This document shows positions 6,748 through 14,130 of a stretch of DNA of 26,444 nt, in pieces. The DNA is taken from the NCBI GenBank assembly GCA_013815535.1, contig JACDGC010000008.1, positions 1-26,444 of the forward strand, in the 5' to 3' direction. The position numbers and the translations under genes are program-made. Origin of the DNA: Ktedonobacterales bacterium (lineage in GTDB: Bacteria; Chloroflexota; Ktedonobacteria; Ktedonobacterales; JACDGC01). A model generated the notes under the pieces. The model was not told the origin of the DNA. It saw only the letters and a program-made list of their open reading frames with translations, and searched no databases. Within the stretch, counting starts at the first letter, position 1. Each line of letters opens with the position of its first letter.

Positions 6748-8514
6748 TCACAAATCGAGCGTGATCTCAGCTTTCGGGCGAGCGCAGCAAATCAGCAGGT
6801 TGCCCGTCGCGGGTGGCTCAAGGGGATCGGGGTCGTACTCCACCGTCCCGGCAATGAGCCCACTCTCGCAGTTGTGGCACACCCCCGTGCGGCATGACCA
6901 GCGGACGGGCACATCACATGCCTCGGCGAACTCCAACAGGCTGCGATACTGCGCGTCCCAGGGAGCGGCGATGCCACTGCGCGCGAACGCGACCACCGGC
7001 CCGGTCGCGGTGGGCGAGGCTGCGGGCACGTGGGGCGCGCGCTGAGCGGCATCCACCACCCCTGGGGTCATAGCCGCCTGTGTGCCGAACGTTTCTGCGT
7101 GGATCTGGCTAGCAGGAATGCCCCATTCACCGAGACCCGTCGTCATGTCAGCCAAGAAGGTCGCCGGGCCACAGAGATAGAAATCGGCATCCGCTGGCAC
7201 GCCGATCTCTTGCAAAACGGTGCGACTGATGTGCCCGACCGCGTCAAAGTCGCTGCCCGGCTGGTCGGCGGCATCTGGTTGGCTATACCGGATATGGCGG
7301 TGCCCCTGCGGCAGGCGCGCCAGCAGTGCCGCGACTTCCGCCGCGAAGGGGTGCTCCGCCCGGTTCCGCGCGCCAAACACCCACCAGATAGCTTGGGGGG
7401 AAGCAGCATCGGCTAGCGCGTGGAGCATCGCCAGCACAGGCGTCGCCCCCACCCCCGCGCTGAGCAGGACAATCGGACGAGTCGGCGGCTGTAAGCAAAA
7501 CGTGCCACGTGGCGCACTCATCTCAAGTCGCGCCCCCACCTCAACTTGCGTGTGCAGGTAGCGGCTCACCACCCCGTGGTCCTCTTGCTTGATGCTTACC
7601 CGATACTCGGTCGCGCTGGGGGCGGCAGACAGCGAATAATTGCGGAGCACCGCTGGCCCTTGGGGGTCGGGGTGCAAGCGCAAGACGATGTATTGACCCG
7701 GCTGGGCTGCGACCAAAGGCTGCCCATCCGCTGGGGTAAGCACCAGGGAGCGAATCGTCCGGGTCTCTTGGTCAATGCGGGCCACCTGCACCGGACGGAA
7801 GCCCGCCCAGGCGGGTGGGGGGCTGCTGGTTGGCACCAGGCCAGCGTTGCCATTCGCCCCTTTCCCCATCGCAATCTGGTCGAGCAATGCCGCAAATGAG
7901 TCGCGCCAGCCGGGGCTGAGCGCCGGAATAGTAAGCGCGCGTTCCAGTGCGGCCTGCGAGCGACCATTGAGATAGAGCAAGGCGTCGATAGCCGCGACGG
8001 TCATCTGTCCTGGCCCCTGCGCCACCTGGATGATGGCATCACCCGCGCCGACCTCGCCCTCTTCGAGCACCCGCAGATAGAAGCCGGGACGGTGGTGCGC
8101 GACCAGCAGCGCGGGCATGCGTGGCTCATCCAGGCGGAGGCCAACGCGGTAGCAGGTGACACGGGGCTGCGTCACCTCGAAGAGGGCGGTGCCGATGCGA
8201 AAGCGGTCCCCACTGCATACCTCGTCGTCGGCCAACCCGTCCACGGTGAAATTCTCGCCAAAATGGCCCGGCACCAGATCTTGGCGATTGAGCTGCTGCG
8301 CCCAATAGCGGTAGGAAGCGAGCTGATACACAAAGACGGCCCGTTGCTCGCCGCCATGCCCGCCAAGGTCCCCCTGCCCATCGCCATCGACATTGAGGCG
8401 ACGCACCAGCCGGCGTCCTGTCACTGGCTCTTTCCAGATGCCCGTATGCACCGTCTTCCCTTGCCAGGCGACATCGCGGGGGAGTCCGACATTGACGGAG
8501 ACGAGTGTGGTCAT
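6748..8514 (-). CDS. MOSC - ferredoxin reductase - [2Fe-2S] fusion oxidoreductase
   Basis: A 588-residue multidomain protein. Residues 1-165 are a YiiM-type MOSC domain (GQGDLGGHGGEQRAVFVYQ; GHFGENFTVDGL; conserved Cys121 in QPRVTCYRVG). Residues 170-213 match the YiiM three-helix domain. Residues 238-478 are a ferredoxin-NADP reductase module with the flavin motif RNYS (291-294), the NAD(P) loop AGVGATP (353-359) and YLCGP (446-450). The C-terminus is a plant-type [2Fe-2S] ferredoxin with Cys541, Cys546, Cys549 and a fourth Cys at 576 or 577. MOSC proteins bind molybdenum cofactor or sulfur; YiiM and mARC reduce N-hydroxylated compounds, so NAD(P)H to flavin to Fe-S to Mo-site electron flow in one chain is the likely design. 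A GTGAGGA site six bases before the ATG fixes the start. It stands alone; Moco genes lie 15 kb away. The architecture is known from other bacteria, but the substrate is not. Confidence 0.9.
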   Translation of the reverse strand: MTTLVSVNVGLPRDVAWQGKTVHTGIWKEPVTGRRLVRRLNVDGDGQGDLGGHGGEQRAVFVYQLASYRYWAQQLNRQDLVPGHFGENFTVDGLADDEVCSGDRFRIGTALFEVTQPRVTCYRVGLRLDEPRMPALLVAHHRPGFYLRVLEEGEVGAGDAIIQVAQGPGQMTVAAIDALLYLNGRSQAALERALTIPALSPGWRDSFAALLDQIAMGKGANGNAGLVPTSSPPPAWAGFRPVQVARIDQETRTIRSLVLTPADGQPLVAAQPGQYIVLRLHPDPQGPAVLRNYSLSAAPSATEYRVSIKQEDHGVVSRYLHTQVEVGARLEMSAPRGTFCLQPPTRPIVLLSAGVGATPVLAMLHALADAASPQAIWWVFGARNRAEHPFAAEVAALLARLPQGHRHIRYSQPDAADQPGSDFDAVGHISRTVLQEIGVPADADFYLCGPATFLADMTTGLGEWGIPASQIHAETFGTQAAMTPGVVDAAQRAPHVPAASPTATGPVVAFARSGIAAPWDAQYRSLLEFAEACDVPVRWSCRTGVCHNCESGLIAGTVEYDPDPLEPPATGNLLICCARPKAEITLDL

Positions 8515-8742
8515 GCCAATTCCTCACATTTCCCGATGCGGCAGCACACCGGCGCGCCGCCTTCACTGCTGCTGGGCCTGGTCACCTGGGCACCCCATCC
8601 GGCGTATTCTGTCTATCTGAGGAAATATAGCACGCTGAGGCAACCGCTGCGGTGGCCGCCCATCAAAAACATCATTGATAGACGGCAAGGGAAGCGGAGA
8701 GAAAGATCGTCTGAAGGGTTGGCGTGGCGATGCGGCGCGCTA

Positions 8743-8886
8743 GCTCCGCTATTGATACTTTCGGCATGTGAGACAGCAATTATTGACGCCACACGACTTA
8801 AAGATGAAATGCTTGGATTAGCGACTGGTTTTCTTCAAGCAGGTGTAATTGGAGTGATTGCTTCACTTTGGTCAGTAAATGACTTA
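8743..8886 (+). pseudogene. Fragment of a CHAT-domain protease
   Basis: In-frame with no start, this reads LLILSACETAI, then DEMLGLATGFLQAGVIGVIA and SLWSVNDL, the C-terminal core of CHAT (caspase-like, TPR-associated) domains. The Cys in SACET is the catalytic cysteine; the catalytic His, which lies upstream in the family, is absent. The sequence turns A+T-rich and homology begins abruptly near 8745, directly after G+C-rich non-coding DNA. It is cut on the right by the inverted repeat of the IS630 element. No matching continuation is seen on the far side of the element, so sequence was lost there. Confidence 0.75.
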
Positions 8887-8907
8887 GTGGTATATTCGCT
8901 AAATGCG
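8884..8907 (+). repeat. Left terminal inverted repeat of the IS630-family element
   Basis: The left arm begins TTAGTGGTATATTCG and ends TAAATGCG. It matches the complement of the right arm at 20 of 24 positions. Confidence 0.8.
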
Positions 8908-8948
8908 TGTTAGAATAGGAGGGGGAGAACAGGAAACGAGGGAGCGGT

Positions 8949-9464
8949 ATGCGAGGACCATTACGGATGCGGGCACTGACGGACGAAGAAACGCGGGTGA
9001 TTCACAAATTAGCCCATTCCCAGACGGCGGCTATTCGCCTGGTGCAGCGAGCGCGCATCGTCGAGCTTGCCGGTCAAGGGCAGACCATCCCTGAAATCAT
9101 CGAGCAAACCGGCAACGCCCCAGGGATGGTATACAAATGGTTCAAGCGCTTCGCGGAGATGGGATTAGCAGGATTGGGGGACGCCGCGCGTTCGGGGGCG
9201 CCTTCGCGCTATACCCCAGAAGCGAAAGCGCAGGTGCTGCACGCAGCACGTACTCGGCCCACCGATCTGGGTTTACCGTATGCGAGTTGGACCGTCGAGC
9301 GACTGGCTCTCTATGTTGCTGAACAGGTGGGCGTGCGCATGAAGAAGACGCGCATCTTCGAGATCTTGCAGGACGAGGGCTTACGTTGGCGTCACCAAGA
9401 AACCTGGTTCGGGGAGCGACTCGATCCCGAGTTCGCGCAAAAAAGGGGGCCATCGAAACCCTAA
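8949..9464 (+). CDS. IS630-family transposase, N-terminal frame (orfA)
   Basis: Encodes the DNA-binding half of an IS630 transposase: two helix-turn-helix regions, around residues 15-70 (RLVQRARIVELAGQGQTIPE, then NAPGMVYKWFKRF) and around 80-150 (winged-helix, YASWTVERLALYVAEQVG). ATG at 8949 follows GAGGGA by five bases. Useful homology ends at residue 165 (EFAQK); the remaining RGPSKP before the TAA is off-frame tail. The continuation, including all catalytic residues, is in the -1 frame, so orfA alone cannot transpose but might bind the ends as a repressor. Confidence 0.85.
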   Translation: MRGPLRMRALTDEETRVIHKLAHSQTAAIRLVQRARIVELAGQGQTIPEIIEQTGNAPGMVYKWFKRFAEMGLAGLGDAARSGAPSRYTPEAKAQVLHAARTRPTDLGLPYASWTVERLALYVAEQVGVRMKKTRIFEILQDEGLRWRHQETWFGERLDPEFAQKRGPSKP

Positions 9465-10075
9465 GAACGGCCCCGCCTGACCACAGCATCACCCTGGATA
9501 TCGATGAGATGGGGCCTGTGGCGGCGAAGAGTTATCCCCGACAGGAAGCCATCGAGGTAATGTTACGTCCGGCCCAACGAGCAAAGCAAGAGATCGATTA
9601 TGGACGACGCGCCAAAGGCTATGGGTATGGTGCCTTCCATGCTGCCAGCGGCCAGTGTTGGACACAGTGGTATCCCCGTCGCATCAAAGCCCACTTCATC
9701 GACTTCTTGGCCTGGGTCGATACTCAGCTTGGAACCGAAATTGAGCGGATCTATGCCATCATGGACAACTTGGACATGCACCACTGCGCCGACCTCTTGC
9801 TCTTTCAGATCCATCGTCCGCGCTGGGAGTTTGTCTATCAGCCGAAATATGCCGCCTCTCTCAATCTCATCGAACCGTGGTGGAAAATCCTCCGTTCGCT
9901 GGCCCTCAAGGGCCGACGCTTCGAGGATGAGGAGCAGGTGCGCAGCGCGGTTGCGGCGGCTACACGTTATTGGAATCAACACAAACACCCGTTTCACTGG
10001 GGGCAACGTCGCAGGCATCAGCCCCGCCATCTTCACCGCCGTATTGCTTTCGTCACCAAAATTCTTCGCATTTAA
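9386..10075 (+). CDS. IS630-family transposase, catalytic DDE frame (orfB)
   Basis: Carries the DDE endonuclease domain: first Asp in TLDIDEMGP, second in YAIMDNLDMHH, and Glu in ASLNLIEPWWKILRSL. Real homology starts at KKGAIETLRTAPP, downstream of the formal start, so it is probably made only as a fusion with orfA through a -1 shift in AAAAAAGGGGG. Slipping on the AAA codon at 9441-9443 would give a 375-residue protein, a normal length for the family. No ribosome binding site precedes its formal start, which supports the fusion model. A plain inactivating indel is the alternative. Confidence 0.85.
   Translation: MASPRNLVRGATRSRVRAKKGAIETLRTAPPDHSITLDIDEMGPVAAKSYPRQEAIEVMLRPAQRAKQEIDYGRRAKGYGYGAFHAASGQCWTQWYPRRIKAHFIDFLAWVDTQLGTEIERIYAIMDNLDMHHCADLLLFQIHRPRWEFVYQPKYAASLNLIEPWWKILRSLALKGRRFEDEEQVRSAVAAATRYWNQHKHPFHWGQRRRHQPRHLHRRIAFVTKILRI
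9439..9449 (+). promoter_or_regulatory. Candidate -1 frameshift or slippage site in the IS630 transposase
   Basis: Six A followed by five G. In the orfA frame it reads CAA AAA AGG GGG; in the orfB frame GCA AAA AAG GGG. A ribosome sitting on AAA can re-pair with AAA one base back, and RNA polymerase slippage on the A run is another route. It is not a textbook A_AAA_AAG heptamer, because the zero frame is offset by one base. Confidence 0.55.
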
Positions 10076-10090
10076 CGAATGGACCACTTA
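10067..10090 (-). repeat. Right terminal inverted repeat of the IS630-family element
   Basis: Read on the minus strand it begins TAAGTGGTCCATTCG and ends TAAATGCG. It mirrors the arm at 8884-8907. Confidence 0.8.
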
Positions 10091-10108
10091 GGGTAGAAGC
10101 GAGGGAAA

Positions 10109-10999
10109 ATGGAGTGTTTTGAACAATATCAACTCCATGAGGAAGTAGCAACCTGTCTTGCTTGGTCAAATAGTGGTCGGTTGATTGCTTCAGGAGATAG
10201 AGCCGGAAAAATAGTAATTTGGGACGTGCAAAAGCGGGAGATTTTGCACGTCTTTACCAGTCAGTTTATTATTCGCTCAATTTTGTGGAGCCCAAATGAT
10301 GAGGTTATCTATTTTGCTGGTAGCACGAATGCCGTTTTTTTCTATTCTATCAGTTCCGAAACAGTGCAAAAGTTATTGGAAACGAATTTGGACGGAATTT
10401 ATGATTTAGCCTTTTCTCAAGGTGGTGTTCTTGCGGTTTCGGGTGAATCAGTTACATCTTTGGATGCTAAAGTACTGATATATGAAAATTATCACTTAGT
10501 ATACGAGTATTTTAGTCATTCAGGTGCAATAGTAAGCAGTGTTAGTTGGTCGAATACAGGTATGAGTATCTTGTCATCAGGATTTGATGATTACACCATC
10601 CAAATTTGGAACCCATTTGATCCTCCAGTAAAATTTCGTTCCTATTTTCCAGGCTTTAGAGAAGTTATCGATGCTGCCTGGTCCCCTAATGCGCAATATA
10701 TAGCATCTTGTACAAATTGGGGGCCAATTAGATTGCATAATGGAGATAATGGAAATGTACTTTTCGACACGGGTGAGTTTATGGTTGCGGGGAATGCATT
10801 GAGTTGGTCTCCTGATTCTTCGCGTATTGCAATAGCAGATGGGAATGGAGGATCGCACATATGGATAGTCGAAGATAATGTAGTTATGTCAAAAGATCAG
10901 AAAGATGCATTAGGTACCACTGATATTAGATGGTCTCCGAAAGGAGATTTGATAGCTTCGTGTAACCTTAAGGGTATAGTCAATATTTGGTCCTTCTAA
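10109..10999 (+). CDS. WD40 beta-propeller protein in A+T-rich DNA
   Basis: A 296-residue protein made almost wholly of WD40 repeats. Recurrent blades: CLAWSNSGRLIASGD then GKIVIWDV (blade 1), ILWSPNDEVIYFAG, SVSWSNTGMSILSSG then TIQIWNPF, AAWSPNAQYIASC, LSWSPDSSRIAIADG then HIWIV, and IRWSPKGDLIASC then VNIWSF, about seven in all, enough to close one propeller. It likely serves as a protein-interaction or sensor scaffold in the cytoplasm. ATG 10109 has GAGGGAAA upstream. Base and codon use is far more A+T-rich than most of the window, like the CHAT fragment on the other side of the IS, so both probably came in together. In many bacteria such propellers form the C-terminus of NACHT/STAND proteins; here no NTPase part is present. 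It may be a complete small protein or a severed C-terminus. Confidence 0.82.
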   Translation: MECFEQYQLHEEVATCLAWSNSGRLIASGDRAGKIVIWDVQKREILHVFTSQFIIRSILWSPNDEVIYFAGSTNAVFFYSISSETVQKLLETNLDGIYDLAFSQGGVLAVSGESVTSLDAKVLIYENYHLVYEYFSHSGAIVSSVSWSNTGMSILSSGFDDYTIQIWNPFDPPVKFRSYFPGFREVIDAAWSPNAQYIASCTNWGPIRLHNGDNGNVLFDTGEFMVAGNALSWSPDSSRIAIADGNGGSHIWIVEDNVVMSKDQKDALGTTDIRWSPKGDLIASCNLKGIVNIWSF

Positions 11000-11043
11000 C
11001 TGACCTAGTCCCAACATTGACGCTGTTGCCGAATGGATCGGGT

Positions 11044-11199
11044 TTATGCGCTCGCTTGGTACAATGCGACAAAATGCGAACAGCGTGTCGAGGTAGGGTG
11101 GTCAAGTGCATCGGGCAGGTTCGTCAGCCATGCAACGGTCCGCACCAGATTGAGAGCAATGGCTGTCAACACATACTGGGGTAGTGGGAATAATCCGTT
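11044..11199 (-). pseudogene. Fragment of a DDE transposase C-terminus (IS1182/IS5-like)
   Basis: Reads GLFPLPQYVLTAIALNLVRT, AWLTNLP and CSHFVALYQASA-stop. The VLTAxALNLVRxxAWL pattern followed by a short Ser/Phe-Ala-rich tail is typical of the last 50 residues of IS1182-like transposases. Nothing upstream on the same strand continues the homology and no catalytic residues remain. Family assignment is from memory of the pattern, so it is moderate. Confidence 0.5.
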
Positions 11200-11507
11200 C
11201 CGTTTGCAATGCAAACACGGCTGCAATTTATCATGCGCCACCCCTATCAGGACCCTTGGCGTTCGACACCGCGACCTCGCTCGCATAGGATGCCCTGGAC
11301 TGGAAGCATTCCCCCAGCCAGAGGATCACCCATGCCAGATTCGATTTGAGGAGAACATGTCCCATGTCGCGACGCCCAACACCGCTTGGGGAAAGCTTTG
11401 GAGCTTCTTCACCGCGAACGATCCAACGCATCGTTCACCTAACCACGACCCCCCTCTCCTATGCCACACCCGCGTCCTCGCTCAGCGTCCTGTACCAAGC
11501 AGATCTC

Positions 11508-11759
11508 GTAAGAGCGGCCCTCTATGCACGAGTCTCGACGGAGAAACAAGAACGCGACGAAACTCTCGGCAGTCAGCTGGCGGCCCTGCATCAGGCGAGT
11601 GTCGAGCGTGGCTATCAAGTAGGTGAGGCTGATGTCTTTCGTGACGAAGGCTACAGCGGTGCCCATCTTGACCGCCCTGCCCTCGACCGCTTGCGCGATC
11701 TGGTCGCTGAAGGCATCTACGACGTGGTTCTGGGGCTTACATCTACGACCGTTTACTAG
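11508..11759 (+). pseudogene. N-terminal fragment of a large serine recombinase
   Basis: Reads VRAALYARVSTEKQERDETL, GSQLAALHQASVERGYQVGE, FRDEGYSGAHLDRPALDRL and VAEGIYDVVL, the resolvase catalytic core with the nucleophilic Ser in YARVSTEKQ at 11535. After VVL the frame is lost; a one-base shift gives YIYDRLLADG, weakly like the expected SPDRLAR, then stops. The DNA-binding half (recombinase and zinc-ribbon domains) is missing, and there is no clear start codon before VRAAL, although the frame is open upstream to 11346. It is a remnant of an integrase or IS607/Tn-type recombinase. Confidence 0.75.
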
Positions 11760-11847
11760 CAGATGGTGATACCAATCAGGCTGACTAACATCTCTCTGAT
11801 CTGGCCACAAGTGGGGCACCCGCTGCCTTTTGTCCAATGTCGAGGAC

Positions 11848-12714
11848 TCACCTCGCCGGGGTGATCTCTGCCCTCAAGGCGTCCCGCACGGGCGTCGGAG
11901 GCCGACCGATCAGTCGTCCGAGTGCCAGGTCGGTGACGGCGAACTCGCCGTCGCGTGCGGCTTGATAGGTGCCGATGAACAGTCGAGCGAAGGGTGCGGG
12001 TATGCCACGGCCCGTCAGATGAGCGATAAAGTCGTCGTCCTCGACGACGACGCGGCGGACCGTTCGCCCGGTCACCTCGGAAAGTATCTCGGCAACCTCC
12101 TGCATGTCGACCGCGCGGGCAGCGGGCAGCGGCGGGGTCGGGCCGTCAAAGGGGTTGTCGCCGACGAGGATCGCAGCGGCGGCTTCGGCGAGGTTGGCGC
12201 GCGTGGTCCAGGACACTGGCCCGTCGGCCGGTGCGGCCAGCTCGCCGGTTTGCGCCGCATTTCCGATGTGGAACGCCAGGCTCGAGGTGTAGTAGCCGTT
12301 ACGCAGTGAGGTGAACGGCTGGCCGCACGCCTCGAGGTAGGCCTCGACAGCAGCGTGGTCGCGCGCCGGCGCGAAAGACGACGCCCGGTTCGCCGCCTGG
12401 TGGCTCGTGTAGAGGACCCGGTCGGCGCCTGCGCGATACGCAGCTTCGATGGCGGCCTTGCTCTGGGCGACGCCTTCCTCGCCGAGCTTGTCGACTGAGA
12501 CAACCAGCACCCGCGACGCTCCCTCAAAGGCATGTGCGAGGCTCGCCGCGTCGTCAAAGTCCCCTCTCCTGACGCGAACCCCGCGTTGCTCAAGGTCCCG
12601 TGCCTTCTCCGTGTCCTGGACACTCACGCCAAGCCGTTCGGCGGGAACGAGTTCGAGCAGATGCTCCACGACTGCCCGGCCAAGATGACCGTTGGCTCCC
12701 GTAACGATAAGCAT
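11848..12714 (-). CDS. NmrA-like NAD(P)H-binding protein (SDR, QOR2 type)
   Basis: An atypical short-chain dehydrogenase of 288 residues, related to NmrA and quinone oxidoreductase 2 proteins, which bind NAD(P)H as redox sensors or quinone reductases. The dinucleotide motif TGANGHLG (Gly6, Gly9, Gly12) is at the N-terminus, followed by VRRGDFDD (residues 47-54, the adenine-side Asp) and VLVVSVDK; LYTSHQAANR and LRNGYYTSSL are at the usual SDR substrate region. The start at 12714 is set by AGAGGAGG nine bases upstream; a longer frame to 12762 adds a polar stretch with no homology. G+C is clearly higher than in neighbouring genes, with codons rich in GCG, GCC and CTC, suggesting transfer from a high-G+C (actinobacterium-like) donor. 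It is downstream of a MerR gene in the same direction, but a terminator-like hairpin separates them. Confidence 0.88.
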   Translation of the reverse strand: MLIVTGANGHLGRAVVEHLLELVPAERLGVSVQDTEKARDLEQRGVRVRRGDFDDAASLAHAFEGASRVLVVSVDKLGEEGVAQSKAAIEAAYRAGADRVLYTSHQAANRASSFAPARDHAAVEAYLEACGQPFTSLRNGYYTSSLAFHIGNAAQTGELAAPADGPVSWTTRANLAEAAAAILVGDNPFDGPTPPLPAARAVDMQEVAEILSEVTGRTVRRVVVEDDDFIAHLTGRGIPAPFARLFIGTYQAARDGEFAVTDLALGRLIGRPPTPVRDALRAEITPAR

Positions 12715-12794
12715 GCTATCCTCCTCTGACGCTTTCCTGTACTCATCATGTTGTTTGTTCAAAAGGTCGCTCTTGTTGTCATCTTTTCTTCGAT

Positions 12795-12831
12795 CAAGTC
12801 ATCGCGGTGTAGGCAACACCGCGATGACTTG
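12795..12831 (-). terminator. Strong hairpin after the MerR gene
   Basis: A perfect 16-bp stem (CAAGTCATCGCGGTGT with its complement) and a five-base loop AGGCA, between the stop of the MerR gene at 12996 and the start of the NmrA-like gene. On the minus strand the run after it (GATCGAAGAAAAG) has no U tract, so termination may be Rho-aided. It implies the two genes are not a simple operon. Confidence 0.65.
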
Positions 12832-12995
12832 CCTCTCTTTCTGGGGGTGAGGAAACAGGCTCCTCCTGTCCAGGATCGTTCCATCGCTAGAGAGAACGCT
12901 AGGTGAGTCATCGTACCCTGAGAGAATCCGTTGATGGAACGGGTCTTTCCCTCTGCTCGCCTTCCGGTGGCCAGAGGTTGGATCCCATCTCGCCT

Positions 12996-13823
12996 TCATC
13001 CCACTTTCTCGACCGGAAACTGGATCTCGGTGAGTGCATCGTCAAGCTGTTCTCTCCGGTGCAGAAAAATCTTGCGGCGTGGTCCCACAATGGTGTAGCC
13101 ATTGTGTTCTATCCAGGTTCCCAGCGCTTGATAGGCCGAGAACGCCAGCGCGGGAGAGCCTTGATGGAGTGTACTGGCCATGTGAGGAACCGCTGGCAAC
13201 GCACAGCGTATCAGCCGTCCCGCGCTCCAGGTCATCAGGGCATCGGCGTCTCTCTCCTCAACCGGTGCGATAATCTCTACGGAACCCAGGGTATACCCAT
13301 CCTCACTCTCCGGATGAAGGACGAGCAGCGGATCGATGCGCGTGACCCCGTAGCACTTCAATAGGGAACTGATGGGGTCAATCCAGTATGCCTGATTCGC
13401 CATCTCCGTCGTCGTCAGATGCAGAGAAACCCCGGTGATCGGCTTGATCGCCTTGAGCACGACTTCATAGATCGGCAGACCACGGCCTTGTTCAAGCGAT
13501 CGCAGGCGCGCTTCGATGCGCACGAGTTGCTCCTGTTCCGTCTGGATATGCTGCTGGAGTTGTGCCTGCCTGAGCCGCAGCATCCCTTGCCATATCTCAG
13601 GAGCAAGTCCTTCCTTCAGAAGCTCGACGATCTGGGTGAGTCCCAATCCGAGCTCTTTGAGCGCCAGAATGCGATGCAGGTGCGGCAACTGATCCATCGT
13701 GTAGAACCGATACCCGGTCTCAGGATCGACATGGATCGGCTTGAGAAGTCCGATCTCGTCGTAGTAGCGTAGGGTGGTCATGGAGACCTCAGCGAGCTTC
13801 GCAAAATCGCGAATCTTTAACAT
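12996..13823 (-). CDS. MerR-family regulator with GyrI-like effector domain
   Basis: A 275-residue transcription activator. Residues 1-70 form the MerR winged helix (IRDFAKLAEVSMTTLRYYDE, GLLKP, TGYRFYTMDQL), followed by a dimerisation helix (LRLRQAQLQQHIQTEQEQL) and, from about residue 125, a GyrI-like/BmrR-type drug-binding domain (PITGVSLHLTTTEMANQAYW; GYTLGSVEIIAPV). Such proteins bind hydrophobic or cationic compounds and twist an over-spaced promoter into an active shape. The start at 13823 is favoured by homology and by GAAGAGAAG upstream; the frame runs on to 14087 without similarity. A matching promoter lies immediately upstream, so it probably controls itself. No transporter gene is beside it. 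Confidence 0.9.
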   Translation of the reverse strand: MLKIRDFAKLAEVSMTTLRYYDEIGLLKPIHVDPETGYRFYTMDQLPHLHRILALKELGLGLTQIVELLKEGLAPEIWQGMLRLRQAQLQQHIQTEQEQLVRIEARLRSLEQGRGLPIYEVVLKAIKPITGVSLHLTTTEMANQAYWIDPISSLLKCYGVTRIDPLLVLHPESEDGYTLGSVEIIAPVEERDADALMTWSAGRLIRCALPAVPHMASTLHQGSPALAFSAYQALGTWIEHNGYTIVGPRRKIFLHRREQLDDALTEIQFPVEKVG

Positions 13824-13875
13824 CTCATTCTTCTCTTCCAGCCTGTTTGCAGTCAGGTGAACAACGCTTGTCACT

Positions 13876-13907
13876 AGCGTACAACCTTCAGGTAGGGTGA
13901 AAGTCAA
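13876..13907 (-). promoter_or_regulatory. MerR-type promoter with 20-bp spacer
   Basis: On the minus strand TTGACT (13902-13907) and TACGCT (13876-13881) are separated by 20 bases instead of 17, with a partial dyad ACCCTACCTGAAGGTT between them. This is the hallmark of MerR-family operators. It drives the regulator at 13823, with a leader of about 45 bases. Confidence 0.7.
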
Positions 13908-14087
13908 GAGGGGCACGAAAAGCCCAAAACGCCATACCACCTTCACGTCTGAGTGAGACCCAGGCTCACTTCCGCTTCCCTTAAGAAGTGCTCTCCCTGA
14001 ATTAGATGGGTTCGACGAAAAACTAAGGGAAGGCCAATAACCTGGTGTTTTACATCTATCCGAAGCCAATGCTACTCGATTGGTCAT

Positions 14088-14126
14088 GAGGCGTATCCTC
14101 AGGAAAACGTCGGGAGGATACGCCTC
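14088..14126. terminator. 13-bp stem hairpin, terminator-like
   Basis: GAGGCGTATCCTC (14088-14100) pairs perfectly with GAGGATACGCCTC (14114-14126) over a 13-base loop. No strong T run follows in either direction. It could end leftover transcription or be the end of a small mobile repeat. Confidence 0.5.
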
Positions 14127-14130
14127 TTGT

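Larger units (their letters stand above)
8885..10090 (+). mobile_element. IS630-family insertion sequence
   Basis: About 1.2 kb bounded by 24-bp imperfect inverted repeats (8884-8907 and 10067-10090, 20 of 24 matching) and carrying a DDE transposase in two overlapping frames. Both ends abut a TA dinucleotide, the expected target of IS630/Tc1-mariner elements, but the exact TA duplication cannot be assigned from one copy. It sits between an A+T-rich CHAT fragment and an A+T-rich WD40 gene. Confidence 0.85.

Noticed and set aside
6731..6750. TGAGGC/GCCTCA hairpin as terminator of the MOSC gene
   Set aside because: Stem only six bases, no U run, and it overlaps the stop codon; too weak to list as a feature.
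8092..8742. Long plus-strand frame leading into the CHAT fragment
   Set aside because: Most of it is the antisense of the MOSC fusion gene; only the last 45 codons have homology, beginning near 8743.
11830..12309. Plus-strand frame of 159 codons opposite the NmrA-like gene
   Set aside because: A shadow caused by high G+C of the real minus-strand gene; its residues are Gly/Arg-rich with no family.
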